Positions 44,706 through 54,258 of a DNA stretch of 64,000 nucleotides are shown piece by piece. The notes below the pieces were generated by a model that saw only the letters and a list, made by a program, of their open reading frames with translations, was not told the DNA's origin and did no database searches. The stretch covers positions 1-64,000 of the forward strand of contig QPMI01000167.1 of the NCBI GenBank assembly GCA_004431415.1. Direction: 5' to 3'. Both the position numbers and the translations under genes were made by a program. Source of the stretch: Cyanophora paradoxa. Lineage: Eukaryota; Glaucocystophyceae; Cyanophorales; Cyanophoraceae. Within the stretch, counting starts at the first letter, position 1, and every line of letters starts with the position of its first letter.

Positions 44706-46113
44706 ATGGGGAGGTCCGCCGCCGCCGCCGCCGCTTGCGGGCCTTGCGCTTCCTCACCGCCCTCGCCCTCCCCTGCGCCGGCGCGCAGAGGTCGGAAGCC
44801 GAAGAAGAAGAAGCCTCGCCGCGGGCCCGGGCCCGGCTCTGACCCCGCCGCCGACGCCGTGCGCTTCGCCTTCCGCTTCCCTTCGGCCCGCCTCGCTCAC
44901 TCCTCGCAGGACGAGCCGCCTGACGGGCCTCCGGCGCCGGTGGCCGCTCCTGGGGTCGCAGAATGGGCGGCGGCCCCGATGGACATTGAAGCGGCGCCGT
45001 CGCCGGCTTCTGCTCCGTCCGCGGCTTCTGTTGCCGCTGCGCCCGTGCGTTGGGGCCCGGGGGCCGCTCCCTTATCGGCCTTCGCCGCCTGACCTTCCCC
45101 CCTTCCCTTCACCCGCCATCCGTGGTCCCTTCTCTCCCTTCTGCCCCAGGTCAGGTCAGGCGCTGCGGGCGGAACCTCACCAGGGCGACCGCGCGCCAGT
45201 TGCTTGCGGGGGGGCACGGCGAGTGCGCCTGGGGCCTTTCCTCGCCCCCCTCGCCCTCGTGCGCCTCTTGAGGGGTCCTCTCAGATTCCGGCGCCGGCTG
45301 GAGGAGGCCGCCCGGCACGGAGAGTGCGAGGTCCACCTGGTCCTCGAGCACTACACCTCCAAGACGTGCGGCAACTGCGGTCGGCTCAACGACCGGCTGC
45401 GCGGGAGCAAGACGTTCCACTGCCCCCACTGCGGCGTCGTGATGGACCGCGACTGGAACGGGGCCAGGTGAGCCTTAGCTGCCAGGCTTAAAGGCCGATC
45501 GTAAACTCCTGTATCTATCTATCTGTGTTAAGTCCCCTGGTAACTCTGGCGGTCGTAGCTCTAGCGATCGTAACTCTGGCGATCGTAGCTCCGGGCTTGC
45601 CTCTAGCGATCGTAATTTTCCCGATCGTAACTCTAGCGATCGTAACTCTCGCGATCGTAGCTCCGGGCTTGCCTCTAGCGATCGTAATTTTCCCGATCGT
45701 AACTCTAGCGATCGTAACTCTCGCGATCGTAGCTCCGGGCTTGCCTCTAGCGATCGTAATTTTCCCGATCGTAACTCTAGCGATCGTAACTCTCGCGATC
45801 GTAGCTCCGGGCTTGCCTCTAGCGATCGTAATTTTCCCGATCGTAACTCTAGCGATCGTAACTCTGGCGATCGTAGCTCCGGGCTTGCCTCTAGCGATCG
45901 TAATTTTCCCGATCGTAACTCTAGCGATCGTAACTCTGGCGATCGTGACTCTCGCGTTCGTGACTCTAGCGATCGTAATCTTTCGTCGCCACCGAATCGT
46001 CCGACGGTCTAATCGTAATTCCCCGCAGGAACGTCCTCCTCCGCGTGGCCTCTGGCGTCGACGAGGCCCGGAGGCTGCCTCCGGAGGGTCCCCAGCAGCA
46101 GCAGCCGCAGTAG
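44706..46113 (+). CDS. Fanzor/TnpB-type zinc ribbon and RuvC-III segment; truncated or degenerate
   Basis: The exon 45284-45467 reads FRRRLEEAARHGECEVHLVL, EHYTSKTCGNCGRLNDRLRG, SKTFHCPHCG and DRDWNGAR. After a 561-nt GT-AG intron it continues in frame NVLLRVASG to a stop at 46113. The four-cysteine ribbon (C-x2-C, C-x2-C), the YTSKTC lead and DRD.NGARN with the last RuvC aspartate are the C-terminal hallmark of TnpB and its eukaryotic relatives, the Fanzor nucleases, which are RNA-guided DNA endonucleases of transposons. Upstream I see only an NLS-like GRKPKKKKPRRG and Ala/Pro-rich exons. The RuvC-I aspartate and RuvC-II glutamate regions are not found in the 700 bp before it, so this is either a truncated copy or a domesticated zinc-ribbon gene. 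The upstream exon structure and start are uncertain. Confidence 0.6.
45540..45995 (+). repeat. 72-bp minisatellite inside the Fanzor-like gene intron
   Basis: About 5.5 copies of a 72-bp unit; the marker CCGGGCTTGC starts at 45591, 45663, 45735, 45807 and 45879, spaced exactly 72. Each unit is made of ~15-bp blocks containing CGATCG, four palindromes per unit. The edges decay into the same blocks with base changes. One frame stays open for 201 codons through the whole tract, which follows from the unit being a multiple of three. Confidence 0.95.
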
Positions 46114-46432
46114 GTCAGGGTAGCCTTTAATTTAGTATATATTCTTCTTCATCGCGTAGGCCGCCTTCCCAGAGGATAGGCCTCGCAGACGGGGGTAGCC
46201 CGGTTCGCGCCTCGTTCTTCGGGGCTTTGCGAGCTTGGCACTGCTCTACTATCCCCCTACGGGCCCGGCATCCCCCGGGTACCAGCACGTAGCATGTGGG
46301 CGTGTAGCTACTGTGTAAAGAGCAAAAAGACGCGCATCCGAACCAATAAATAACTGTATCCTGAACCAACTGCAGCTATATAAATACTCTCATAAATTTC
46401 GCCTGGGCTGGCGCGAGGAGTGGGAGGCCGGG
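46114..46432. other. Intergenic between convergent genes
   Basis: No gene; AT-rich at 46115-46145 and 46330-46400. A 10-bp word CAAAAAGACG occurs here (about 46323) and also near 44543, bracketing the Fanzor-like gene. Confidence 0.4.
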
Positions 46433-47477
46433 TCACTCCGGCACGGGGATCCCATGCTGGCGGAGGAGCTGGGAAATCTCGTCCATGCGCTTCTGCGGGG
46501 GGGCGTCGGCGGGCAGCGGAGGGCGGTGGGTGGGTGCGGGGCGGGGGCCCACCTGGAGCTTGGCGTTCTCGAGGGCGGCGACGGAGAGCTGCCCGACCTT
46601 CTCTGCGAGGGGGTGAGACCGCCTTCGGGGCGTGGCGTTGCGCGCGGGGGCGGACCGAAGAGGGCCTTCGACTTGGCCTTGGACTCGGCCTGGGCCTGCT
46701 GCCTGAGGGCCCCCTCCCGCTCCGCCTCCGCCGCGCTCTCCTCCGCCGCCTGCGTCGCCGTCCGCCACATCCCCCGCACCCGCCCCAGCTCCCCCTCGAC
46801 CGCCTCCGCCCGCGCCTCGGCGGCGCGCAGCTCCTCCTCGAGGGCCGCGATCTGCGCCGACAGCGCCTCCACCGCCTCCGAGCCCTTCGCCCGCATCGTG
46901 TCCGCCCTCTGCTCCGCCGCCGCCAGCCGCCCGCCCTTCTCCGCCAGCGCCGCCTCCAGCTCGGCCACGCGCCGCCGCAGCCCGTCCCGCTCCGCCTCGC
47001 CCTCGCGCAGCGCCCGCCCCAGCATCTCGTTCTCTATCACCAGCCGCCGCGACTCTGCAGCCAGCGCGAAGGCAGGCGCGTCGGCGGGGTGGGGCGAAGG
47101 GGATGCGGGGCGGGGCGCTCACCGTCCAGCGCAATCTCGTGGACGAACCGCAGGGAGGCGATCTCGGTCCTGAGGCACGAATTTACGGTGGCATCGGCGG
47201 ATGGGACCAGCTCGCGTTGGCTCTTGCTCCGTATCCCGCAGGTGGAACTACTGCGCGCTCTGATGATGCGCTCGCTTTTCGAAGAGGGCGAGAAAGGGAG
47301 GCATTCCAGGATGCTGGCGTTGGGGAGCTGATCGAGGCGGAAGCCCGACGCGGGTTCGAAGTGCGGCGCAGGCACAGGAACGACTGCTGGTGATGCGCAT
47401 GGGGACGACAATTGCAAGTATGTAGTCCCAAAGCCTGCTAAGCCGCCGTGGGCATTGAAATCAGCTACGTTCGCCAT
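46433..47477 (-). CDS. Coiled-coil protein, unknown
   Basis: Starts MANVADFNAHGGLAGFGTTY and has a Ser-rich stretch (ASILECLPFSPSSKSERIIR) up to the first intron near 47120-47055. The next exon is one long coiled coil (ENEMLGRALREGEAERDGLR; LEAALAEKGGRLAAAEQRAD; QIAALEEELRAAEARAEAVE). Two short exons follow (EKVGQLSVAALENAKLQ; KRMDEISQLLRQHGIPVPE), and the frame stops at 46433. Clean heptads and strong codon bias make this a real gene. No family recognised; such proteins are often cytoskeletal or flagellar, but nothing here proves it. Confidence 0.7.
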
Positions 47478-47517
47478 GTGGAATCAACGCTGAAGGGTCG
47501 ACTCAGCGACGGTAGGC

Positions 47518-47631
47518 AGACTCCGCCGCGACCGCTGGTCCCCGACGGTTGCGCTGGTCCCCTCCTTGACTCGCAGACTCCGCGGCGACCGCTAGTCCCC
47601 GACGGTTGCGCTGATCTCCTTAGTACTAGAA
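47518..47631 (+). repeat. 57-bp direct duplication
   Basis: Two tandem copies of a 57-bp sequence (core CCGCTGGTCCCCGACGGTTG), starting at 47518 and 47575. They lie in the 515-bp divergent region between the coiled-coil gene and the ARMC1 gene. No gene is otherwise seen in 47478-47992. Confidence 0.8.
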
Positions 47632-47992
47632 TCAGAAGCAAGCGTAACACACGATTTCAACACGCGCTAGGCCCGCGCCCCAGCCTAGCCTGGCCACCGT
47701 TGCGGGATGCAGACGATCTTGCTTGCTTTGTATATGCAGCGATTTCTGCGAAGCTCAGCGCTGCTCGATAATGAGCCAATGCTGCGAACGGTGCACTTGA
47801 CCGTGTACCCGTCCGAAGCGGCTAGTCGGCCAAAACACGGCAGCTGCGCCTGATTTGGCTCAAAGTTAGTGCCGCGTAGTGCTGAAATTGTTGTGACGCG
47901 TGGTGCGACATTGCAGTCGTCAAAGCGGCGCGAAGTTTCAAGCCCGCCGCGGGTCGCGCCTGTCCTTCGGAGTCAGTCGGAACAGGGCGGCT

Positions 47993-49082
47993 ATGGACCT
48001 GTTCAGCATCGTCGAGCAGTTCCGTATCCTATCCGTAGATGTCGAGAATCAACCGTATATCGCAAGGGAGGCGGGCTGCGTTGCGGGCCTCGTGGGCTTC
48101 CTGGCCAACACAGAAGAGAAGGTGCTTATGCATGCGCTGTACGCTCGCGATACGCGGCATGCCTGCGCCGGGACAGCCGTCACGGCGAACGCTGACGCTC
48201 AACCCGCGCAGGTCGTCGACAGCGCCCTGGAGACGCTCGTCAACCTCTCTTCGCACGCAGACAACACCCAGATCCTCGCCGAGGAGCCTGATTTGGTTAC
48301 GCGGCTGAAGTCCATCGCCGACTCCCCATCCAGTTCGCCAACCCTCCTGAAGAAGGCCTCCACGGGTGTGCATACCGCCGCAGCGACTCGGCGGCTCTCT
48401 GACGCGCGTGCACGGCGCAGTGTTGCGCAACCTGGGCCTGTCTAAGGACGGGCAGGCGGACGATAAACCCGCAGCTGGCGCTGGCGTGGACATGACATCT
48501 CCGAGCGAGCCGCCTCCTCCCGAGGTGATGAAGCCGTTCTGGTACGGGACATTCTGCTCGCTTGTAAGTGCCTCTTTTCTCTTTCGCGCCTTCTTATCGG
48601 TTTTCTACGGCAGGAACATTGATGTTCAGATCGATGGGATGAGCTATCCGGAAGACCGGACGCGCGTGGAAGCGGTCCTGGTGCAGATCACCGGAGTGGT
48701 GTCGTTCGTGTGCGACCTGCAGCTTGAGCGCGCCTCTGTACGGGCGAAGGTCTCCGCGGAGGAGCTTGGGCTCCTGCAGAGGCTGCAGTCGGAAGGCTTC
48801 CCCGCGACGCTCGTGAACGAGGCGCAAGACACGGAGGCGGAGATGGCGGCGCGGGCGGCGAAGGAGAAGGAGGCGGCGGCGGCACCGACGATGGCCGAGC
48901 TGCCATCCACGATGTCCTTCAAGAAGGGCGCGAAGTACGCGCGGGCGCTGGCGCCCCGCGACAACTCCTCCCTCGCGGAGCGCCTCGAGGAGCAGCGGCG
49001 GGCACAGCTCAAGAAGAAGCACAAAGAGCAGCAGGCCCGCAAGAGCGTCGTCGGCTTCTTCAAGAACATCTTCAGCTCCTAG
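47993..49082 (+). CDS. ARMC1: ARMC1 homologue (armadillo repeat plus HMA-like domain)
   Basis: From the ATG at 47993: MDLFSIVEQFRILSVDVENQ, then armadillo-type helices (GCVAGLVGFLANTEEKVLMH; VVDSALETLVNLSSHADNTQ; PTLLKKAST joined to VLRNLGLSKDG). After MKPFWYGTF comes an HMA-like ferredoxin fold (NIDVQIDGMSYPEDRTRVEA; VLVQITGVVSFVCDLQLERA). The end is charged (LAERLEEQRRAQLKKKHKEQ) with a short amphipathic tail, VVGFFKNIFSS. This order is that of ARMC1, a protein of the mitochondrial outer membrane that links to Miro and the MICOS-bridging complex in animals. The cysteine pair of metal-binding HMA domains is absent, as in animal ARMC1. One GT-AG intron (near 48373-48420) and one with a GC donor (near 48144) fit the frames. 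Confidence 0.75.
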
Positions 49083-49300
49083 CTATAGGCTTTTTTTTTA
49101 GTTCCGTCTGCCCTAGCTTTTCACACACGCGCCCGCTTTTCTTTTCCCTCCCTCCTGCCCCACACCTCTCCTGCGCGCGGCACGGCGCGCTTGTTCTGTT
49201 CCTGCATTGAAACTCGGAAATCGGCACGCAAGGGGATGCGGGAGGGCAAGGGCGGCGCGTGGGGGCGGGGGCGAGGGCCGCCGGGCGACGGGGGGACGCC

Positions 49301-51741
49301 CTACATCCAGGAGACGCTTGTGTGGCGCTCGACGTACGGGTCCTCCAGCTCGCTCCTGCGCGGGGGCCGCGTCAGGGTCGCGGGGCGGCGAGCGGGGCGG
49401 GGGACGGGGCGCGCGTCTTGCGGGTCCAGAAGTAGTGGCGGCGCTTGGCCTTCTCGTAGGTGCGCAGCTCGCTCTGGTCCCCCGTGAGGCGCAGCCCCGT
49501 GAGCACCGGCCGCCTGCACGAGCGCCCCGCGAGCGCCGCATCGGCGGGGCGCGAGGCGGGGCGGGGCGGGGCGGGGCGGGGCGGGGCGCGCCGCTGGCCG
49601 GCCTCGTCGTAGCTGCGGATGCTGAAGTAGCCCGAGTGGGAGTAGCCGCGCTCGCCCGTCAGCGTGATGCGGTCCACCGTGATCTCCACCTGCCCCCGCC
49701 CGGCGCGCGTGAGGGCGGGGGCGGGGCGGGGCGGGGCGGGGGCGGGGCGGGCCTCGACGGTGTCGTGGGAGACGAAGACGACGCGGGCCTTGGCCTCGGC
49801 GAGGTCGGTGGCGTCCAGCGGCTTCTTGAATGTCACCCGGTGCATCGCGATCGTGTACATGTTCAGGTTCCGCGTGAAGTGCCGCGCGCAGTAGCTCGCC
49901 ACCCGCTCCATCCACTCCTGGCCGCCCCCTCAGCGCCCGGCGGCACGGCCGGCGGGGGGGAGGGGCGCGCGAGAATGTCGCCCCCGAAGATCTTGTTGTA
50001 GACGTTGAGGTTGCGGGGCAGGAACTGCTTCTGGGCGCAGATCTCGGTCTCGGCCATGGTGAGGAACTCCTTCTTGGCGCGGTTCAGGGGGTCCTCCACC
50101 TGCTCCAGCAGCAGCGGCGGCGCGTTCCCCGCGTCGATCGCCGACTCGCTCCGCTGCGCCCCGCCCCCCTCAGCCGCACCCGGCGCCGGGCGCGCGCGGC
50201 GGGGCGCGCCTGGATCTCCTCGGCGAGGGCCTTGCGGCGGGCGACGCGGGCGAGCACCAGCGCCTCCTCCTCCGGGTTGTCGAACCTGCGCCGCCCCGCC
50301 CTCGGCCCGGAGCCCCGCGGCCCGGGCGGGGCCGCCGGCGCGCACTGGACAAAGGGGACGCCCTTCTTGGGGACGCCCCGCGCGTCCAGGGCGACCTGCG
50401 CCGCCTCAGGGCGGGGGCGGGGGCGGGGCGGGGCGGGGCGGGGGCGGGGCGGGCCATGGTGAGGTAGGCGTGCTGGGTGGGGCGGAACTCGCGGGCGAGG
50501 AGGTCCTGCTTGTAGACCTGCACCTCCACCACCACCGAGCTCGACCCCACGCTGATCACCCGCCCCTCCGCCCGCACCAGGTCCTGCCCCCCGCACCTCG
50601 CCCCCGGCCCCGGGCCGCGGCGGGGGGGCGGGCGGGCCTGGTGCATGATGGGGGAGCGGAGGTCGACGCGGTCGACGGCCATGGTGACGCAGGGCGAGCC
50701 GCAGTGGCTGTACGCGATCCTCCCCGCCAGCACGTCCACCTGCCCCGCGCCGCCCCTCAGCCCCCGCCCCGCCCCCGCCCCGCCCCCGCCGCACCAGCGA
50801 GAGCACGTATCCGGGCGCCATCCGGCGGCCCTGCAGCGTCTCCTCCCCCACGATCTGCCCCCGCCGCCATCGCCGGAGCGCACGGACGGCGCGCGGAGGC
50901 GGGCGGGGCGGGCGCGCCTCGGCCATGTACTGCTGCGTGGGGGCCTTGGCGATGCGCTTGGCGCCCTGGCTGCTGCCGGCGCCGCCGTCGCTCCCCGAGG
51001 CGGCGGCACGAAGGCCATCTCCGGCGTCCGCCTCCTCGAGGGAGCGCTTTGCCGCCTTGTTCTTCTCCGCCGTCGTCGCCAGCTCGAAGTTGTGCGCGCT
51101 CCGCAGGTGGTTCCTGTAGTTCTTCTGCCCCATCTTCGCGTCGTACGTGTACCCGCAGATCGCCCCTTGCACTTCGATGATGCAGATGCCGCCGACCTGC
51201 CGCCCCCCGCGTTGGCATCGCCCGCGTCGAACCCGACGCGCCGCGCGCATCCCCGTACAGATTCGAACCTCGCAGATGGCACCATTGGCGGGGTTGTGCT
51301 TCCCGACTGCGCGGCGGGGTCGAGAGCGCCGGGCGCAGAGGGCGCGTGACGGGGCCCACCTGCGCTGAAGCGGTAGATGTGCGCGCTGGGCTCGCGAATC
51401 GCGCACTGTTGGCGCTTATCGTGCCACGACGGGTGGATCTCCGGATACCAGCTCGAGCCGGCCGGCAGCGGGCGCGGCAGGCGGATAGGGGCGTGGGTCG
51501 ACGGGTGCGCTGGGGTGGGCGGGCCGGTCGCCTGCCCCGCGGGCACAATGGCCGTCTCCGTTGAGCCGCTAGGACCCGCAGGGGATGCCGGGATAGCAAC
51601 CGGAGTGGCGTTAGCGAGGGCAACTGCTGGCAATCGGTCGGGGCTGGCCTGCTGCGGAATATCGCCGCCGCCGCCCGAGGACTGCAGCGGGTCGAAACCG
51701 AGCGGCATCGCGAGCGGCAGCTCTTCTCCTCCGCCGTCCAT
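49301..51741 (-). CDS. Double-hotdog acyl-CoA thioesterase with N-terminal zinc-finger extension
   Basis: The ATG at 51741 opens a Pro/Ser-rich leader (MDGGGEELPLAMPLGFDPLQ). A BED/C2H2-like finger follows (GAICGYTYDAKMGQKNYRNH, LRSAH, about 51130-51020) and a basic stretch (KNKAAKRSLEEA). The first hotdog domain has IVGEETLQGRRMAPGYVLSL, GRIAYSHCGSPCVTMAVDRV, VRAEGRVISVGSSSVVVEVQ. The second has NKIFGGDILA, WMERVASYCARHFTRNLNMY, VTFKKPLDATDLAEAKARVV, VEITVDRITLTGERGYSHSG. The C-terminus is ELEDPYVERHTSVSWM. Paired hotdog domains are typical of ACOT/BACH thioesterases, which hydrolyse acyl-CoA to free acid and CoA. A zinc finger in front is unusual; no stop or promoter-like gap separates the two parts, but a gene fusion error cannot be excluded. 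GC donors occur here too. Confidence 0.75.
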
Positions 51742-51916
51742 GCGCGCTTGCGCCTTTTCTGCTTGCGCTATCGATAGGTTTCCTCTACGCTTAGCACTAA
51801 TATTTTGGGAGAACTGAAAGCTTGCGAAACAGGGGCCTCGAACGCGCGAGGTGTGGCTCGTGACCTCAGATCGCGCCCCGTCGGGATTCGAACTGTGGTT
51901 TTCAGAGTTCGCCTGG

Positions 51917-54013
51917 ATGGGCGGCCAACCCAGCTACTTCGCAGACAACGTCATTCCGAGAGAACTAGAGAACGTCATTCCGGTCCAGCACACAAGAGCA
52001 GCGCCCTTCTCCCCTGCCGCCGCGGCGCCCGAGCCGTCAACCGCTGACAGCCCGGCGCCTGAGCTCGGCGGAATTGCTGAGGATGTGAGTCGGCGAGATC
52101 CGTACAGATCGTTGCCGCGCAGGGCGCAGGCGCTGCCGCTGCGTACCGACGATGCGTCGGCCTGTGGCCCTGCTTCCGCCGGCGCTGCGGCGTCTAGCGA
52201 GCCGCGTGGGGCCCGGGCCGAGCTCGGCCCTCCCGCGTCGGATCTGCAGCCGCCAGCGCAATCCCCAGTCTCCGCGGCACCTCATGAGGCGCCGCCATCG
52301 CGCTCCGAGAGCCCGGCGAAATCCCCCAGATTGAAGGGCCCCGGGAAGCCCTCGCCGCGGGGCGCGCCAGTACGAGGCCTGACGGTACCTCGCGCTCGCC
52401 TGCACGGCGCGCGGCGGGGCCCAACGCCTTGCTCCGCAGCGCTCCTCGTCGCTGACGGGGTCGCGGAAGGCCTTCCTGGCGGCCCTCAGCGAGCTCCTCG
52501 GCGGCCCCGTGCGCCCCGCCCGCCGCGCCCCGCTCTGTCCTCCGAGCACCGAGCGCCGCGCCAGGAGGAGGGCGAGGAGCGCCGGAGGCCGGCGCGCGCA
52601 TCCGCCCCTGCTGCCTCGGGCCCCGCCGAGGCCGCGCAGGCCCCGGGGCACCAGGAGGCGCCGCCCCGGCCCCCGTCCCAAGCCGACCCCGCGGCCGGCG
52701 TCCTTGCGGCCGCCTTCGCCCCTCCGCTGCACGCGGCCCGCGGGGGCGCCGTGCCGCCGATCGCTGCGCCGTCGGCGCCCGAGGCGGCCGAGTCGCCGCG
52801 GCGCAAGGCGAAGCCTCGGCGGAGCCTGGAGGTGCGCGGCAGTCGCCGGACGCGGGAGCGAGGGGCGGGGCGAGCGGGGCGCAGGGGTCGCGTGGCCGGA
52901 ACCCCTTCCTCGCCGCCTTCGCCGAGATCATCGCCGACCCCTCGGTGCGCCGCACGCCGCCCGCCCCGCCCAGGCGCCCCCGCGAGGCGCGAGCCTCCGA
53001 GCCTCCCGCAGGACGAGGAGGCGCCCCGGGCGGCGCCGCGGGCCGGCCGCCCCTCCCCTCGCTGCGCTCGCGCTCCACGGACGGCCTCTCGCGGCACTCC
53101 CCGCGGACCTCGCCTCGCCCCCGCCCGACCCGCCCCCGGGGCGCGTCGGCGGGCCGGGCGTGGGGGCCGGCGGCGGCCGACGGCGCGGCACCAGGAGGCG
53201 CTGGCGGCGGCGCAGCTGACGGTCTCCGTGCCGGAGGCGCTGCTCGCGGGGCACGGGCCCCGCCGCACGTCCTCGCCGGCGGGCCGGCCGCCGCCACGCC
53301 CCGCGCTCCGTCGCCGTCTCCCCGGCCGGGGCGCCCCTCCACCCCGCCCACGCGCCCGCCCCCTCCGCGGCGGGCGCCAGCCCTGCCGCCCCCTCGCCCC
53401 TGCCCGGGGCCCCGCGGCCAGCCTCCCCTGCGGCCCTCGCGCGCCGCCACTCGGCCGAGTCGCCCGTCTCGCCCCCGCCGTCGAGCCGACCCGGTGCCAG
53501 CGGCGGGAGGGGAGGGGCGGCCGCCGCTGCGGCGCGCATCCACGGGCCTTGTGATGCCCAGCGGGTGGGCGGGGGCGGGGCAGGCGGGCGGGGAGCGGCC
53601 TCTCGTGGTGAGCCTCGGTGGCACCATCCCCAAGGTGCGGGCGAGGGAGCTGCGCTTCGGGGGGCCGGGGCGGGGGCCGAGGCGGGGCGGGGCAGGTGGT
53701 GAAGCGGTCGCGGCTGCTCGCGGAGATGCGGAAGATGAGCGAGCGGTACGGGCGGAGCGTCGTCCTCGCCCTCCCCCGCGGCGTCGCCGTCGAGGAGGAC
53801 GTCCCCGGCGGCGCCCACTCCGCCCTCCTCCTCCGCCACGCCCCCGCCGCCCCCGGCCCCGGCCCCGCCCCCGCCCCCGCCCCCGCCCCGCGCTCTGGCC
53901 CCGCGCGGCCGTCGTCGGCGGCCTCGCTGGGGGCCCGCAGCGTCGCCCTCTCGGTCGCCCCGTCCCTCGCCGCCGTCTCCGAGGGCGCCGCCCCGCTCCT
54001 CCAGGCAGGCTAG
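51917..54013 (+). CDS. Disordered Pro/Arg/Ser-rich protein, unknown
   Basis: From the ATG at 51917 (MGGQPSYFADNVIPRELENV) the protein is mostly low-complexity. Short islands look constrained: SRRDPYRSLPRRAQALPLR; a repeated motif, SRKAFLAALSELLGGP (about 52450-52510) and RNPFLAAFAEIIADPS (about 52900-52950); VSLGGTIPKVRARELRFGG (about 53600); and, after an intron, VVKRSRLLAEMRKMSERYGR with SVVLALPRGVAVEEDVPGGA. It ends GAAPLLQAG at 54013. No family recognised. Exon borders are uncertain, and the opposite strand is also open because of the composition. Confidence 0.4.
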
Positions 54014-54258
54014 GCCCCGCTGCTCCCCCCTATGCCCCTATGCCTAATTCCACTGCCCCGCCGAGATCTCTTATGGTACAATCCAGTCGATCGCTTGCTC
54101 TGTCTCCCGGGTGCGGTGCCCGACTGCCCGAGGCGGGTGCCGGCGCCGTGGCGCGCGTGCACGCCTGACCGGCACGTTTCGCTGTGTCACGTGTCACGGT
54201 TGCTTTGGAGCCTCGAGATCTGAAGTCGCTAGCCTGTCTGCGCGCCGCACTGCGCGCG
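54014..54258. other. Intergenic between convergent genes
   Basis: Short 3'-to-3' gap; no gene. Confidence 0.5.

Noticed and set aside
44540-45290. RuvC-I and RuvC-II segments of a complete Fanzor upstream of the zinc ribbon
   Set aside because: I looked in all three + frames and found only low-complexity and NLS-like sequence, no convincing catalytic Asp or Glu motif.
45540-45995. CRISPR array, because of regular repeats beside a TnpB-like gene
   Set aside because: The 72-bp units repeat in full with no variable spacers, in a spliced eukaryotic gene.
45525-46130. 201-codon open frame of TLAIV/APGLPLAIV repeats
   Set aside because: It lies in the spliced intron of the Fanzor-like gene and comes from a 72-bp minisatellite whose length is a multiple of three.
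48557-48610. GT-AG intron (GTAAGT...GGCAG) in the ARMC1 gene
   Set aside because: Its length is not a multiple of three and splicing it would break the frame into the HMA-like domain, while reading through keeps the frame open.
51840-51960. tRNA suggested by a GTTCGAATCC-like B-box on the minus strand
   Set aside because: No A-box at a suitable distance, no acceptor or D-arm pairing.
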